Shown here: positions 1 through 62,067 of the stretch, piece by piece
How positions within the stretch are numbered: position 1 is the stretch's first letter
How the letters are laid out: every line of letters starts with the position of its first letter
Assembly: GCF_963924675.1 (NCBI RefSeq)
Contig: NC_089232.1
Span: 50,034,759 to 50,098,758, forward strand
Direction of reading: 5' to 3'
DNA: 64,000 nucleotides
DNA from: Phocoena phocoena
Taxonomy: Eukaryota; Chordata; Mammalia; Artiodactyla; Phocoenidae
Translations under genes and position numbers: made by a program
The notes under the pieces: model-generated
What the model saw: the letters and a program-made list of their open reading frames with translations, nothing else
The model's database searches: none
Told to the model about the DNA's origin: nothing

Positions 1-829
1 CTGCCATACTTGCTCTGAACTGCCTATCACATAAATCCCTACTTACATAACCACAGCAGTCAAGTTTCTGCTTCTTGCAACTAAAAGCAATCCCAACTGA
101 TAAAACACTGAAACATTTCTTTACGTCTACACGTCCCTCCCTCCTTTGCTCCTATCTCTCTGGGAGAAGCATCTCTCCTGTTTTCTGAACTAGCCATCCA
201 CGTGCATTCTTGATCCCATCCCCTCCCCTGCCTCCTCTTAGACCCTGTTCATAATGTCCTTTCTTATTTGCATCCTCTATCTCTCCCCCGCATTCTGGCT
301 CTTTATATCTACTAATGAACCTGTTAGGAGCTCCCTTTCCTCTACCCAGCTCACCCCTAGGTTAACTCTCTCTTCTTCTCCTTCCCTTCACCACCAGACT
401 TCTTGACAGACTTGTCTACACCTACTCACTCCTCAGTCTCTTTCAAGCTGACTTTCACCACCCCCCAGCTGTGGAACCAGCAGTAAGTTCACCCACGAGC
501 AACTTCCTAGTTAGCACACATCACACAGCCTTTTCTCTGTCTCCATCCTCCTCCAGCTTTCTGTCTATGACACTTCTGACCACGTTTTCCTCCTTTTTTT
601 AAACTTTTTTTTAAAGTACAAATATATTAAATAAGTTTTGGAGAAAATTAGTTCAACCGATTGATAAAATGAACATAGAACTATACCATCTATTTTCTTT
701 CCTTCCTTAGATGCCACTAAAATATAGTAAGGATTTTTTTTCAAACACAGCCACGCTACTCCCCCCCAAAAAGGAATCATCCAAAGGATAAAGGGAATGA
801 GGGAAGAAATAATTTGTGGCAGCCATGAG

Positions 830-1262
830 ACTCCTCAGGCCTCCATCTACTGGAGTGTAATTGACGAAGGGCCCCCTGCTGCTGTGCTCTGAAACTCACC
901 TATAATCCACGGCTGAGTTTGGGCCCAAGACATGCTTCCCTGAGATTGCTCCCTACCAGTGACTGAGCATGGCAAGGAACTAAGGCAAGCCCATTCCCGG
1001 GAGACTCAAGACTCTTCCAACAGCCAGCTTTGGCTCAAGGACTCCTACCAGCCTTGCTGAACGGCCTTACACTACACTGTGGTCCGGGACGCTCCACCCA
1101 GCCTTCCTCCCTCCTCTCCTTCATTCTCATCTCAGTCTCATGCTCTCTCAGCCTTTTCTGGCTCCCTCCCCATATTCTCTCACAAAGGCAGTTCTCTAAT
1201 AAAATCTTTGCACATTTAATATTATCTTGAAATCTGCCTCTTGGAGGACCCAGACTAATGCA
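830..1262 (+). mobile_element. Possible old LTR, MaLR/ERVL-like
   Basis: The 3' part carries aataaaatctttgcacattt followed about 45 bases later by ggacccagactaatgca, resembling the polyadenylation signal and terminal bases of mammalian MLT/MaLR LTRs. The 5' border is uncertain and the family call is from memory of consensus features. Confidence 0.4.
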
Positions 1263-1483
1263 TAACTGCAGGTGAAAGATTTCAACAAATATTTGGAAGA
1301 TAACAAGCAGACAGAGGAGCAGTAGCTACTGTAAGCAGTGTGACCCAAAACTCAGTGGAACGGAAAGCTGATAGGCATTGAGCCAATTCCACCAGCAGAT
1401 CCAGAAAGACTCAGGACTCGGAGTTGCAGCTTATTGCAGAAGGTGAAAGGGGTAAAATGTGGGGCTAAAAACAGCTCTATCCA

Positions 1484-1790
1484 GGGGCTTCCCTGGTGGC
1501 GCAGTGGTTGAGAATCTGCTTGCTAATGCAGGGGACACGGGTTTGAGCCCTAGTCTGGGAGGATCCCACATGCCGCGGAGCAACTGGGCCCGTGAGCCAC
1601 AACTACTGAGCCTGCGCGTCTGGAGCCTGTGCTCTGCAACAAGAGAGGCCGCGACAGTGAGAGGCCCGCGCACCGCGATGAAGAGTGGCCTCCGCCCGCT
1701 TGCCACAACTAGAGAAAGCCCCCGCACAGAAACGAAGACCCAACACAGCAAAAATAAATAATAAATTTCAAAAAACCACAAAAAAAACCC
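1484..1790 (+). mobile_element. CHR SINE, long form
   Basis: Begins gggcttccctggtggcgcag, with tRNA-like A box (tggcgcagtgg) and B box (ggtttgagccc), and continues into the longer tail with ccacaactagagaaagcccc and an A-rich end. A perfect 12-bp target duplication, cagctctatcca, flanks it at 1472-1483 and 1791-1802. This is a cetacean/hippo tRNA-derived SINE. Confidence 0.93.
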
Positions 1791-3149
1791 CAGCTCTATC
1801 CATTGAAAGTCTGTATCCAGAGAAATTAGGCCAGCATCTCCTCTCCCGGATCCTGCCCACTCTCTACAAACTAAGCCGTGCCCAAACCTCTGACCCACGG
1901 CAACTGTGAAAGAACAAATATGTGTCGTTTTAGGCTGCTTAGTTTGTGGTAATTTGTTACACAATAGACGATTAAATCACACAGCAAAAATAAATAGAAT
2001 AAAATACACAGCAGTTAATTAGAAAGGAAGCAAATGCCAGGGCTGTGGATGGGCAGGAATATGAGAGAGTATTATATGTTTCCATATTAGCTGTTTAAAG
2101 CCATTGGGATAGTTTTAGCAAGAACATTGCTTTGATGTGATTTTTGTAAAGTAAAAACTTAAACACATTAAAGGACTGTTGAAATGGGTGTTAGTACCTG
2201 AGGTGGTCTGACACTGGGACAGCCAGTCACAGCAGGGTCTGAGGGGAAGATGAAAGTCAGGAGTGGAGGAAGCCACATGCTAATATAAAGTGAGGAGGGT
2301 CAGACGTGGCATCCTAAGCTTGTATAAAGAGGCAAGAGTGGGAAGGAAGAGTTGGAAACCAAACCAATAATGAAGCTAGCGAGAGGGGAGGGGTAGGATG
2401 TTTGTAGAGCTATCTTGGCCACGTGAGAAACATATAACACCAACTGGTATCTGTGTTTTGGTTTATGGATTACTGGGTATACAGTACATGATGTACTGAG
2501 CTGACTTGGACGTGTAGGATTAGGACAGAAAATAACTCTCTGTTGTTTTTCTCCTCAAAGAAATATGTTTACCTTATTGGATTTACAGTGTAAATATTAC
2601 TTTGTATTCTGACTTTTTGAACACATTCAACTTTCCTACGTCTCTCAAATTATTTTGTTACTGCATACTACATTGATTAAATGAATCACAATTTCTTTAA
2701 ATCACCGTAATACTGCTGAATATTCCGTTTATTTCAAATATGTCATGTGGAATTGACCATAATGAGCATCTTCATTCTCATGGCATTTTTAGTCTGTTCA
2801 GTTATTTTCTTTGGAAAATCCTCAGTTCTAGGGTCACTGGATTGAGGAGCATACACATATGCCTGGATCTGGACGGGAATTACCATATTGCTTTCCAAAA
2901 GGCTTAAACCATTTTCAACACATGAGTGTATTTGTTTTACAGTTATTTCTCTACCATTTGGTGTTTCCTTTAACTGACATTTCTCTTGGCTAGTTAGTAG
3001 CAGTAAAGTCATACACAGGATTTTCTTTAATTTTTGTATCTTTAAATTCAAGGAAGAAAACCATTTACTTTGTGTTTGTCTATCGTTTGTCTCGTTTCCC
3101 GCATGGATAGTCTATTCTCTGCTGCGCAGCCGGCTCTGACAGCTCCTTT

Positions 3150-3357
3150 TTTTTCTTTTTTTTTGCGGTACGCGGGCCTCTCACTGTTGCGGCCCCTCCC
3201 GTTTCGGAGCACAGGCTCCGGACGCGCAGGCTCAGCGGCCATGGCTCACGGGCCCAGCCGCTCCGCGGCGTGTGGGATCTTCCCGGACCGGGGCACAAAC
3301 CCGTGTCCCCTGCATCGGCAGGTGGACTCTCAACCTCTGCGCCACCAGGGAAGCCCC
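3150..3357 (-). mobile_element. CHR SINE, short form, reverse orientation
   Basis: Starts with a T-run (reversed poly-A) and ends ccaccagggaagcccc, the reverse complement of the SINE start. Target duplication tgacagctccttt (3137-3149) and tgatagctccttt (3358-3370), one mismatch. Confidence 0.93.
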
Positions 3358-3470
3358 TGATAGCTCCTTTGATTCCTCCTCCTTCCTGGTAGGTATCCTG
3401 CCTGCCATGCCGTCCTGAGCCCACGGCTTTTCTCTTCCAGCGATCTCTCCCAGGGTTTCATTAATCACTC

Positions 3471-3650
3471 TGGAGCAGTGTTTCTCAGAGGGTAGAATGG
3501 GGTCCCTTCTCCAAAAAAAGTCACTTGAGATACTTTTAAAATGCACATTTCCTATCCTGATGCCGATGTACAGAAGCAGAGTCTCCCTGCATCTGCCTCT
3601 TAAGCAACTTCCCAGAAGTGATTCTAAGAACTTGACAACCACTGATGTAG
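3471..3650 (+). mobile_element. Old hAT-type DNA transposon (MER5/MER3-like)
   Basis: Begins cagtgtttctcagagggtag and ends gacaaccactg, the near-complementary inverted ends seen in short non-autonomous hAT-Charlie elements. The interior has the typical lines about a latest/most-recent sequence gggtcccttctcc and ttaagcaacttcccagaagt. Subfamily by eye only. Confidence 0.55.
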
Positions 3651-5010
3651 GAAACCCAAGTTTGTCTCTCCCATTTCACTGCTTCCCTTGCTCTGCGCCA
3701 GTGAGGTTCAGCCACCTCCTGGGTCTCTCCAGCCTGATGTCACCTCAAACTCCACACATCCTAATAGCACTCCTCATCTTCCAGCATGGCCCCTCTCTCA
3801 CAGGCCCCCTCAGCACTGCTGCAAGTCAGCCCCTGCTACATTCCCTTGTGATGAAAACAGGACCACCATTCTTCCAGTCCATGGGCCCCACGTGCACCGT
3901 TCAGTACTGACAGCTATTTCCAAACTAATCTTTGAAGGAGATTCGCCTTTTGATAAAGGCCTTGCAGACCCTAGGGTAATGACTGGCCTTTCTGTTTTTC
4001 TGCATGCCACATCATGTCCAGAAAGCATAACTCAATGTGACAGATATGATCAGCAGTAAGCAGACAGATGGTACAGCTCTCCGTGCATCTCTAATAGAGC
4101 CGCACCCAGCAAGTGGCTCTCTCAGCAGGCCTGACAGCCCGTCACCATGCCCGCCCAGGACAGGATGAGAGCAGTAGGGTTGAGGGGAGAGGGACGCTGC
4201 CTCCACACAGAGCAGCCAGGAGGAAAACAGAGGTTCTCTTCACTCTCCAGGCCCTGATCTCTGTGTTTTAAATGCATCTGAAGGCAGATCACAGACCGGG
4301 GTCCTGACACAGCTCTCACGGGAGGAAGCTTTCTGCGAGCTCTTCCCTCTGTGCTGGCAAAGTGCGTCTACCTCCTAAACTTGACATACACATGGACTTC
4401 AAAAAGTATTCTAAAAATTAATAATTCAGGTGAAGATACAATCGAGTCAATGTGCTCTCACCCCGTGCTGTATTTTCATTTTTAAAAGCGACCTGGGAAA
4501 GCAATGCTTAACCTAAAATAACATATTGATAACATTGGGATTTCTAGATCTTGAGTATCTAAAAATACTCAGAGGATGGAGGGAGAAGAGGGATCCAGGC
4601 AACCTTGCCTTTCACCACCAAAGCCACACATTAGTGGGCTATATCCATGCTAAGGTCAGCTCTGACTTCTAGTTCAGTGAAAGAGTTCTTTGCCGTAAAA
4701 GTCAAGTGCCTGAACATTTGTGAATAACTCAGTTTTCTCAACCTGTTTTCCCAAATCCGTATTCTCAAAACATGTCCCAAAGTCACAGGGCCATATGCTA
4801 TGGCCCTCTTGGAGATTCAGAATGCATGTTAAAAGTTCTGAGAAATTGTCTAGTAAAGAACCTTATTTAACTTTTTTAACCCAATTTTTCCCAAATTTCT
4901 TGAACTTTGACACATTTTCCCTAAATATTGCCAATGAGCATGGCAGGCAACCAGTATCTTGTGGTACACACTTTGATTAATGCTATATCTGCTTTTAAAA
5001 ATCAAATCCT

Positions 5011-5228
5011 GGGCTTCCCTGGTGGCGCAGTGGTTGAGAGTCCGCCTGCCAATGTCAGGGGACACGGGTTCGTGCCCGGGTCTGGGAGGATCCCACATGC
5101 CGCAGAGCAGCTAGGCCCGTGAGCCATGGCCGCTGAGCCTGCGCGTCCGGAGCCTGTGCTCCGCAATGGGAGAGGCCACAGCAGTGAGAGGCCCGCATAC
5201 CGCAAAAAAAAAAAAAAAAAAAAAAAAA
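5011..5228 (+). mobile_element. CHR SINE, short form
   Basis: Starts gggcttccctggtggcgcag and ends in an A-run of about 25 bases. The flanking copies of aaatcaaatcctg are at about 4998-5011 and 5226-5238. A third copy follows the adjacent L1 fragment. Confidence 0.94.
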
Positions 5229-5238
5229 TCAAATCCTG

Positions 5239-5350
5239 CAAGAGGGAGGAGATATGGGGATATATGTATATGTATAGCTGATTCACTTTGTTATAAAGCA
5301 GAAACTAACACACCATTGTAAAGCAATTATACTCCAATAAAGATGTTTTA
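5239..5350 (+). mobile_element. L1 3' end fragment
   Basis: About 110 bases matching the cetartiodactyl L1 3' terminus: ttataaagcagaaactaaca, then caattatactccaataaaga and an A-run. The same terminus appears reversed at 41574 and 59838. It is heavily 5'-truncated, with target duplication aaatcaaatcctg on both sides. Confidence 0.88.
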
Positions 5351-6802
5351 AAAAAAATCAAATCCTGTTTCCTTGTGGATTTATTTCACCATTTCAGAAA
5401 GTTTTCTCTCTTTCCTTGTATTGGCTCTAGCTAATATTTTAGCTTGAGATTTTATTTCTAAGCCAAGGTCTCCGTTTGCTAGGAGGCCTTGCCTCAAATG
5501 CAAAGAATGTTTTGTGAATTCTTTAGCAAAATGCAGCTTCTCTAGAAAGAATAATATGGTTCTACGTCACTACCTCTTTGTTCACTCATTTATCATTCAT
5601 TCATTTGTTCATTCACTGACTCCACTCCTTTATTCCCAGAAGCACTGTGATAAACGCTGCCAGTGCAAAGGGGAAAAATTCACTGTGTTTGTGATGAGTC
5701 CTATGACAGATATAAGAATAGAAAAGTCCTATTTCTTTCCCAGTTGAGAAGGGGTGAAGGAAGTAGACAGAATAAAGGTCACGGCAAGGCTGATAGTGGA
5801 GATTAGGAATTCTGGTTGCAAATGAGTGAGATTCAATTTCAACTTGCTTTTAAGCAAAAGAGGTGATGTATTGGCTCATTACATTGGCAAGTCCAAGGGA
5901 GGTGCTAGCCTCTGGTCTGTCTCCCAATGTGTCTCTCATCTCTGTTTTTCTCTCAGTAGCTTTAGTCACTGCCAGAACAGACAGGCTTTTTCCAGGAGAC
6001 AAGGAGGACAGCAGCCCCCAATTCATTCACAGCCTTCCGGCAACATAACCAAAAAGGCAAGCCCCCTTCTCTAGCTCTCTCTCTCTCTGTCAGCGTTGCA
6101 GAAGGAATCTCATGCCCCAGACCAGCCTTTGCCCTCCATTTCCAGACCCACTCCTAGGACCAGGGCCCAGGTGCCCATCAGCCTGTAGCGTTGAGTTCCT
6201 CTCAAGGCCCACAGGAACCCCAGGGCCACGTTGGAGGTGGCACACAGCTGACCACATCTCTGTTTCCACACCATGGATGAAATTTTCAAGCAGGCAACAG
6301 AGAGGTGCCATGAAATATCAGAAAGTAACTTTCACGGATCATCTTTTTTTATTTTCTTTGTTTTGTTTTTTGTTCCAAGTGGCAAAAGTAGACAACTGAC
6401 AGGCATAACTCTATTTCTTTTTTGTTTTCTTATACATTTTTTCTTCCTCTGCACTTACATTCACATTTCTTCTGAGGAAAAGGTAAAACCACTGCTTTTA
6501 AGAGGAAGATGTATCAGTTATGGTACTCATAGGGCATGTGTTCAGAATCACAGAATCTTGCCTAGTGTACTTGAGGGTTTTTTTTTTATTACCTTGCTGA
6601 CTTCTTCCAACTCTAATGTCTTAGTGTGACATCAAGTGCTGTTGAGTTTTGATCTAGTGAGACATGAAGAAAAAGAGGATCCATGATCTTGTAAAATTGC
6701 TCACTCCCGCCAAAAAAGAAAAAACTTAAAATAAGTAAACTGATTGCTACTTAAAAGGAAAAGCTTCAGCATTACAACCAATTGAGCAATCTTGTACACA
6801 TA

Positions 6803-6847
<45 letters not shown>

Positions 6848-6849
6848 AC
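6803..6849. repeat. Compound (CT)n(CA)n microsatellite
   Basis: An uninterrupted CT run is followed directly by an uninterrupted CA run, about 47 bases in all. It is intergenic and likely polymorphic. Confidence 0.95.
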
Positions 6850-6994
6850 TATTTGTATGCATGTGCTTGTATACACCAGGTTTCTTTGACAGTGCATCCC
6901 AATTCTTAGGCTTCACTCAGAGTCCTTCAAAAAGATTCTTGAACTTTGTCTTCCCAAAGCAAAATTAATTCTAGAATTTCCATTTTAGTGTTTC

Positions 6995-7185
6995 GCCAGT
7001 TGTGCTCTGGCAACCCCATGCATCAAAATTCCATGGGGTACTTGTTAAAATGCAGACTCCTGGACCCCACTCCATACCAATTAATTCAGAATCTCTTTAG
7101 AGAGGGTGTCCCAGGAATCTTTGTTTTTAAAGCTTCCCAAATGATACTTCTGTACCCTACAATATGAGAAGCTCTGTTCTAGAAT
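6995..7185 (+). mobile_element. Old hAT-type DNA transposon (MER-like)
   Basis: Contains ttaaaatgcagactcctgga, ccaattaattcagaatctct and gagaagctctgttct, typical of short non-autonomous hAT-Charlie elements of mammals. Subfamily uncertain. Confidence 0.5.
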
Positions 7186-8732
7186 TCTGGAGAGCTCTAT
7201 TAGGATTTCTGAGTTGTGGTGTCAGATATTTTTATATCTCTAAGGTAGAATAAACTTCTTATGAATTCCATGAACTTTAGTTTGTCAGCAAAATATAATT
7301 AGCAATCCTTGTGGGTCATGCTCTTTTGCAGTTCTGTGACAAAAGCAACTACAAGCATAGTTATATGACTCAGAAGTCCTTCAGGTTTAAAAATATTCAC
7401 TCTAAATAGGTCACATATTAATGAGTAGGATAGGTAAGTTCCATTGTAACAAACTTTTGTGATTATAGCAAACAATTCCATATGATTTTGTTATAATAGG
7501 TACATTGCAAGAACTGACGTGACGATTAAGATCCAACTGAAATTACTCATAGATAGAAAAATTTTATGAAAACTCATTACAGTTGTGAGTTTTCTTCCAA
7601 ATAAACAACTTCACCTCTTCATAAACAGGATTTGATTTCCAACACAAGCAATAAGAAATCAATGTAAACAATTCAACTCCTTCTACTTCCAATACAATAA
7701 GTGCTGGCCACAAAGTCCTTGCATTTTTAGAGCTAGAAGAGCCTTAGGGATCGTGGACTCCAACCCCTCCTCCTACAGATAAGGAAACTGAAGACCAAAG
7801 TCATAATATTGATGATGGTCAAGATATTCTGACTGCCCAAAACTTCTCCTACTGGAGTATAAGTAGCCCCCAAGGATATCCAAGCACAGAATCAAATGGT
7901 TCTTCAGGGATGAGTGAGAACAATGGTTCATTTCATATAACAGAAATGCTATGAAGTAAAAAGAAAAAGCCACATAAAACATAAGACTTGGAATAAATGC
8001 CACTCGGCCACCTTGAGTTACTCATTCCTTCCCTCCTGCACTTCATGCTACATGGTGGAAACGTTTGAAAAGCCAGTGCTATCCCAACTCCCTTACCAAA
8101 ATCTGACAAATTAAAAGGGGAAAGAAAATGTGACCTCAAAGTAGTCATGAGTAATTACTTGATACTTATCCAGATAGATCCATAGTGGTTGAGAATTAAT
8201 CAAGCAAGTCTGTTAAGCTCATCTCAGATGATTTACCAAGCATCTATATATAGATCTGTGCTTGGGTTTCATTTATTCATCTTGTTATTCAACAGATATA
8301 TACTGAGCACCTATTAGGAGCTAGAAACATGTCCTAGCAATACTAAGATGAATAGTCGGGGGGAGCAAAACTAAAGCAATAATTACAGAGTGTTATATTA
8401 CAGGCCATAAAATCAAGTGCTGTGGGCACAATTACTCAGCTAGGTTGGGTCCAGGAAGGCATTACAGTGGAAATGACTTTGGGCTGAGTTTTGAAGGACA
8501 ACCAGGAGTTTACCTAATGGAATATGGGAAAGGAAGAGAAAATCATTCCAGGTGAGTGAATAGCATATACAGTGGTATGAAAGGGTGAGGAGATCAGGTA
8601 AACAGTAGAAGAGAGGGATCCAGAGAAGAAAGACAATATTATAGACAAAAGCTTTGTTGTTTTTTTTTTATGCCATCTAGCACAATGTGGCCAAAGCCAT
8701 ATGATTTTTTTTTAATTAAAAAAAAACAATCT

Positions 8733-8941
8733 GGGCTTCCCTGGTGGCGCAGTGGTTGAGAGTTCCGCCTGCTGATGCAGTGGACACGGGTTCGTGCCCC
8801 GGTCCAGGAAGATTCCCACATGCCGCGGAGTGGCTGAGCCCGTGAGCCATGACCGCTGGGCCTGTGCATCCGGAGCCTGTGCTCCGCAACGGGAGAGGCC
8901 ACAACAGTGAGAGGCCCGCATACCGCAAAAAAAAAAAAAAA
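8733..8941 (+). mobile_element. CHR SINE, short form
   Basis: Starts gggcttccctggtggcgcag, has a B box ggttcgtgcccc and ends with an A-run. The A-rich flanks make the target duplication hard to define (around aaaacaatct and aaaaaatct). Confidence 0.92.
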
Positions 8942-10060
8942 ATCTACCTTCCTCAGGCAAGAGACTCACAAGACACTACAGACTGGTGACTTAGCTGGTC
9001 TGACCTTGAGAGTTAGCTTCAAAAGAAAAAGAAGGAACTCTGTTCTTTTACTTCCTGTCTGTAGAGTCTTAGACACCTTCCCAGCTCTCAAAATCCACCT
9101 CTTTCCAGAATCCAAACAGAGTCCTTGGAAGGAGGAAAGGAAAAGTGTTTTAATGATGAAATTAAATAGGGGAAATCTTGCATCCCCGTGGTTAACCATA
9201 AAATTTGTCTCCTTTTCAAGTCCTTGGTATGCAAATCATATATTAATTTTTTTCATAGGTAAGACAAAGTGAGTGAGAGACATGAGTTCAAACAGGTTTC
9301 CACTAGTGATTTAAGAGCTCTGTGATTTCACAGAAGTCACGTAACCTCTCAGGACATCATTTTTCTCGTTGCAAACACCCTTCTAGTTTATGGTGAAACT
9401 TAGACGTGATGTGAGGGAGAGAACCTGTCACAGGGTCTAGCCTATCCTGGGCCTCCCATTGCAGCGGCCACTGTACATTATTATAGCAGTTTCATTCATC
9501 AACACATCTTTATTGAGGACTTACCACGTAGAAGCCAGAAATATAAAAATAAATCTGAACTGAACTTTGCTTTCTAGGACCTCACAGTCTGTAGTGAAGG
9601 TTAGAGAACACGCTCAAATCACTACTGTTAGGAGGAAAGTGGTTACTACCAAGAGGAAAATTACCGGGGTTGTTGGGAGGACAGAGATTACCCATAGCCT
9701 GAAGGAGTTGCTGGGAGAGAATGGGAAAGGATTTGGGGACTGAGAATGAAAGAGTGGAGGAGGAGCGTCTTTCACCCCTTCTGAAGCGGCCAGGGCTGGT
9801 ATCGAGTATCATCAGTCCGTCCCTCTCACAGATGAAATAAGAGAGATTCGGGAAAGGAACACAACTCGCTCAACTTCACACTCATAGTTAACAGCAGAGC
9901 CAGGACAAGAATTCAGAACTCCCCACCTCTTCCCGTATCCAAAGCATTCACCACTTCCACACGCTACCTCCTGTAACTAGGGCCATTTGGAGATGCAGAG
10001 GCCAGGCTGGGGAACGCAGCAGAGAGGAGGTGATGGGGTCCCTCAGGCCACTGTCCTGGG

Positions 10061-10238
10061 TCGAGGCAGAGCGGAGACTCAACAGCGGGGGCGCCGTCGG
10101 GGATGGGGGGGCAGGGGCGGGCCGGCGCGGGAGGAGCCGGAGGGCAGGCCAGTGGGCGGGGAGAGGGGCGCGGGCCGCGCTCCCGGGCTGTCCGGGGCAC
10201 TGGCCCAGCCGCAGGAGCCCGCGCTCAGGCTCCCGACC
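10061..10238 (+). promoter_or_regulatory. LHCGR: LHCGR proximal promoter and 5' UTR, TATA-less, two GC boxes
   Basis: The stretch before the start codon is GC-rich and CpG-dense with no TATA box. Two Sp1-type GC boxes are visible, ggggcgggcc at 10114-10123 and gtgggcgggg at 10152-10161, centred about 120 and 83 bases upstream of the ATG. Published work on the human gene describes Sp1 sites at about -79 and -120, so the arrangement agrees. A degenerate nuclear-receptor half-site-like gggtcgaggcag lies at about 10058-10069, near where the human gene has an orphan-receptor repeat; this last point is weak. The transcription start is not determinable from sequence. Confidence 0.75.
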
Positions 10239-59748
<49,510 letters not shown>

Positions 59749-61710
59749 GTAAGTATTTGCATGCAAAGAAACTCGGGAAGCCATGTCTCATTCTGCGTGC
59801 ATCTTATTATTATCAGTGCCAAAGATTTCTTTTTTATATATAACATCTTTATTGGGGTATAATTGCTTTACAATGGAGTGTTAGTTTCTGCTGTATAACA
59901 AAGTGAATCAGCTATACGTATACATATATCTCCATATCCTCTCCCTCTTACATCTCCCTCCCACCCTCCCTATCCCACCCCTCTAGGTGGTCACAAAACA
60001 CCGAGCTGATCTCTCTGTGCTATGTGACTGCTTCCCACTAGCTATCTATTTTACATTTGGTAGTGTATATAGGTCCATGCCACTCTCTCACTTCGACCCA
60101 GCTTACCCTTCCCCCTCCCCGTGTCCTCAAGTCCATTCTCTACCTCTGTGTCTCTATTCCTGTCCTGCCCCTATGTTCTTCAAAACATTTTTTTTTTAGA
60201 TTCCATATATATATGTTAGCATACGGTATTCGTTTTTCTCTTTCCAACTTACTTCACTCCGTATGACAGTCTCTAGGTCCATCCACCTCAATACAAATAA
60301 CTCAGTTTTGTTTCCCTTTATGGCGGAGTAATATTCCAGTGTACATAAGTGCCACATCTTCTTTATCCATTCATCTGTCGATGGACACTTAGGGTGTTTC
60401 CATGTCCTGGCTATTGTAAATAGAGCTACAATGAACATTGTGGTACATGACTCTTTTTGAACTATGATTTTCTCAGGGTATATTCCCAGTAGTGGGATGG
60501 CGGGGTCATATGATAGTCCTATTTTTAGTTTTTAAAGGAACCTCCATACTGTTCTGCATAGTGGCTGTATCAATTTACATTCCCACCAACAGTGCAAGAG
60601 GGTTCCCTTTTCTCCACACCCTCTCCAGTATTTATCGTTTGTAGACTTTTTGATAATGGCCACTCTGACTGGTGTGAGGTGATACCTCATTGTAGTTTTG
60701 ACTTTCATTTCTCTAATGATTAGTGATGTTGAGCATCCTTTCATGTGTTTGTTGGCAATCTGTATGTCTTTGTTGGAGAAATGTCGATTTAGGTCTCCGG
60801 CTCATTTTTGGATTGGGTAGTTTGTTTTTTTGATATTGAGCTGCATGAGCTGCTTGTATATCTTGGAGATTAATCCTTTGTCAGTTGCTTTGTTTGCAAA
60901 TATTTTCTCCCATTCTGAGGGTTGCCTTTTCGTCTTGTTTATGGTTTCCCTTGCTGTACAAAAGCTTTTAAGTTTCATTAGGTCCCATTTGTTTATTTTT
61001 GTTTTTATTTCCATTTCTCTAGGAGGTGGGTCAAAAGGATCTTGCTGTGATTTATGACATAGAGTGCTGTACCTATGTTTTCCTCTAAGAGTTTTATAGT
61101 GTCTGTCCATACATTTAGGTCTTTAATCAACTTTGAGTTTATTTTTGTGTATGGTGTTAGGAAGTATTCTAATTTCATTCTTTTACATGTAGCTGTCCAG
61201 TTTTCCCAGCACCACTTATCGAAGAGGCTGTCTTTTCTCCATTGTATATTCTTGCCTCCTTTATCAAAGATAAGGTGACCATATGTGCATGATTTTATCT
61301 CTGGGCTTTCTATCCTGTTCCATTGATCTCTATTTCTGTTTTTGTGCCAGTACCATATGGTCTTGATTACTATAGCTTTGTAGTATAGTCTGAAATCAGG
61401 GAGCCTGATTCCTCCAGCTCCATTTCTCTTTCTCAAGATTGCTTTGCCTATTCGTGGTCTTTTGTGTTTCCATACAAATTGTAAAATTTTTTGTTCTACT
61501 TCTGTGAAAAATGTCATTCATAGTTTGAAAGGTTTATTGCTAGGTATTTTATTCTTTTTGTTGCAGTGGTAATTGGTAGTGGAATGCAAGAGATTTCTGT
61601 GCATTAATTTTGTATCATGATACGTTACCAAATTCATTGATTAGCTCTAGTAGTTTTCTGGTAGCATCTTTAGGATTCTCTATGTATAGTATCATGTCAT
61701 CTGCAATGAC

Positions 61711-61795
61711 AGTTTTACTTCTTTTCCTATTTGGAAAAGTTTTATTTCTTCTTTTCCTATTTGCACAGTTTTACTTCTTCTTTTCCTATTTGGAT
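61711..61795. repeat. About 28-bp unit, three tandem copies inside L1 ORF2
   Basis: Units at 61711, 61738 and 61767 each read agttttacttcttttcctat or a close variant and are 27-29 bases long. Normal L1 has one copy here, just next to the FADD box. Confidence 0.88.
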
Positions 61796-62067
61796 TCCTT
61801 TTATTTCTTTTTCCTCTCTGATTGCTGTGGCTAAAACTTCCAAAACTATGTTGAATACTAGTGGTGAGAGTGGGCAACCTTATTTTGTTCCTGATCTTAG
61901 TGGAAATGGTTTCAGTTTTTCACCATTGAGAACGATGTTGGCTGTGGGTTTGTCATATATGGGCTTTATTATGTTGAGGTAAGTTCCCTCTATGCCTACT
62001 TTCTGGAGAGTTTTTATCATAAATGGGTGTTGAATTTTGTAAAAAGCTTTTCCTGTATCTATTGAGA

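Larger units (their letters stand above)
1..10060. other. Intergenic DNA upstream of LHCGR
   Basis: No supported gene. The stretch holds four CHR SINEs (1484, 3150, 5011, 8733), an L1 3' fragment (5239), an LTR-like segment (830), two old DNA-transposon copies (3471, 6995), a CT/CA microsatellite (6803) and low-complexity T- or pyrimidine-rich DNA (1-620). Old MIR-like pieces occur near 8280-8600 and 9290-9380. In other mammals FSHR is the neighbouring gene on this side, but none of it is visible here. Confidence 0.75.

Noticed and set aside
3070..3424. Recurring peptides such as MAHGPSRSAACGIFPDRGTNPC seen at several places
   Set aside because: They are translations of the CHR SINE body, not genes.
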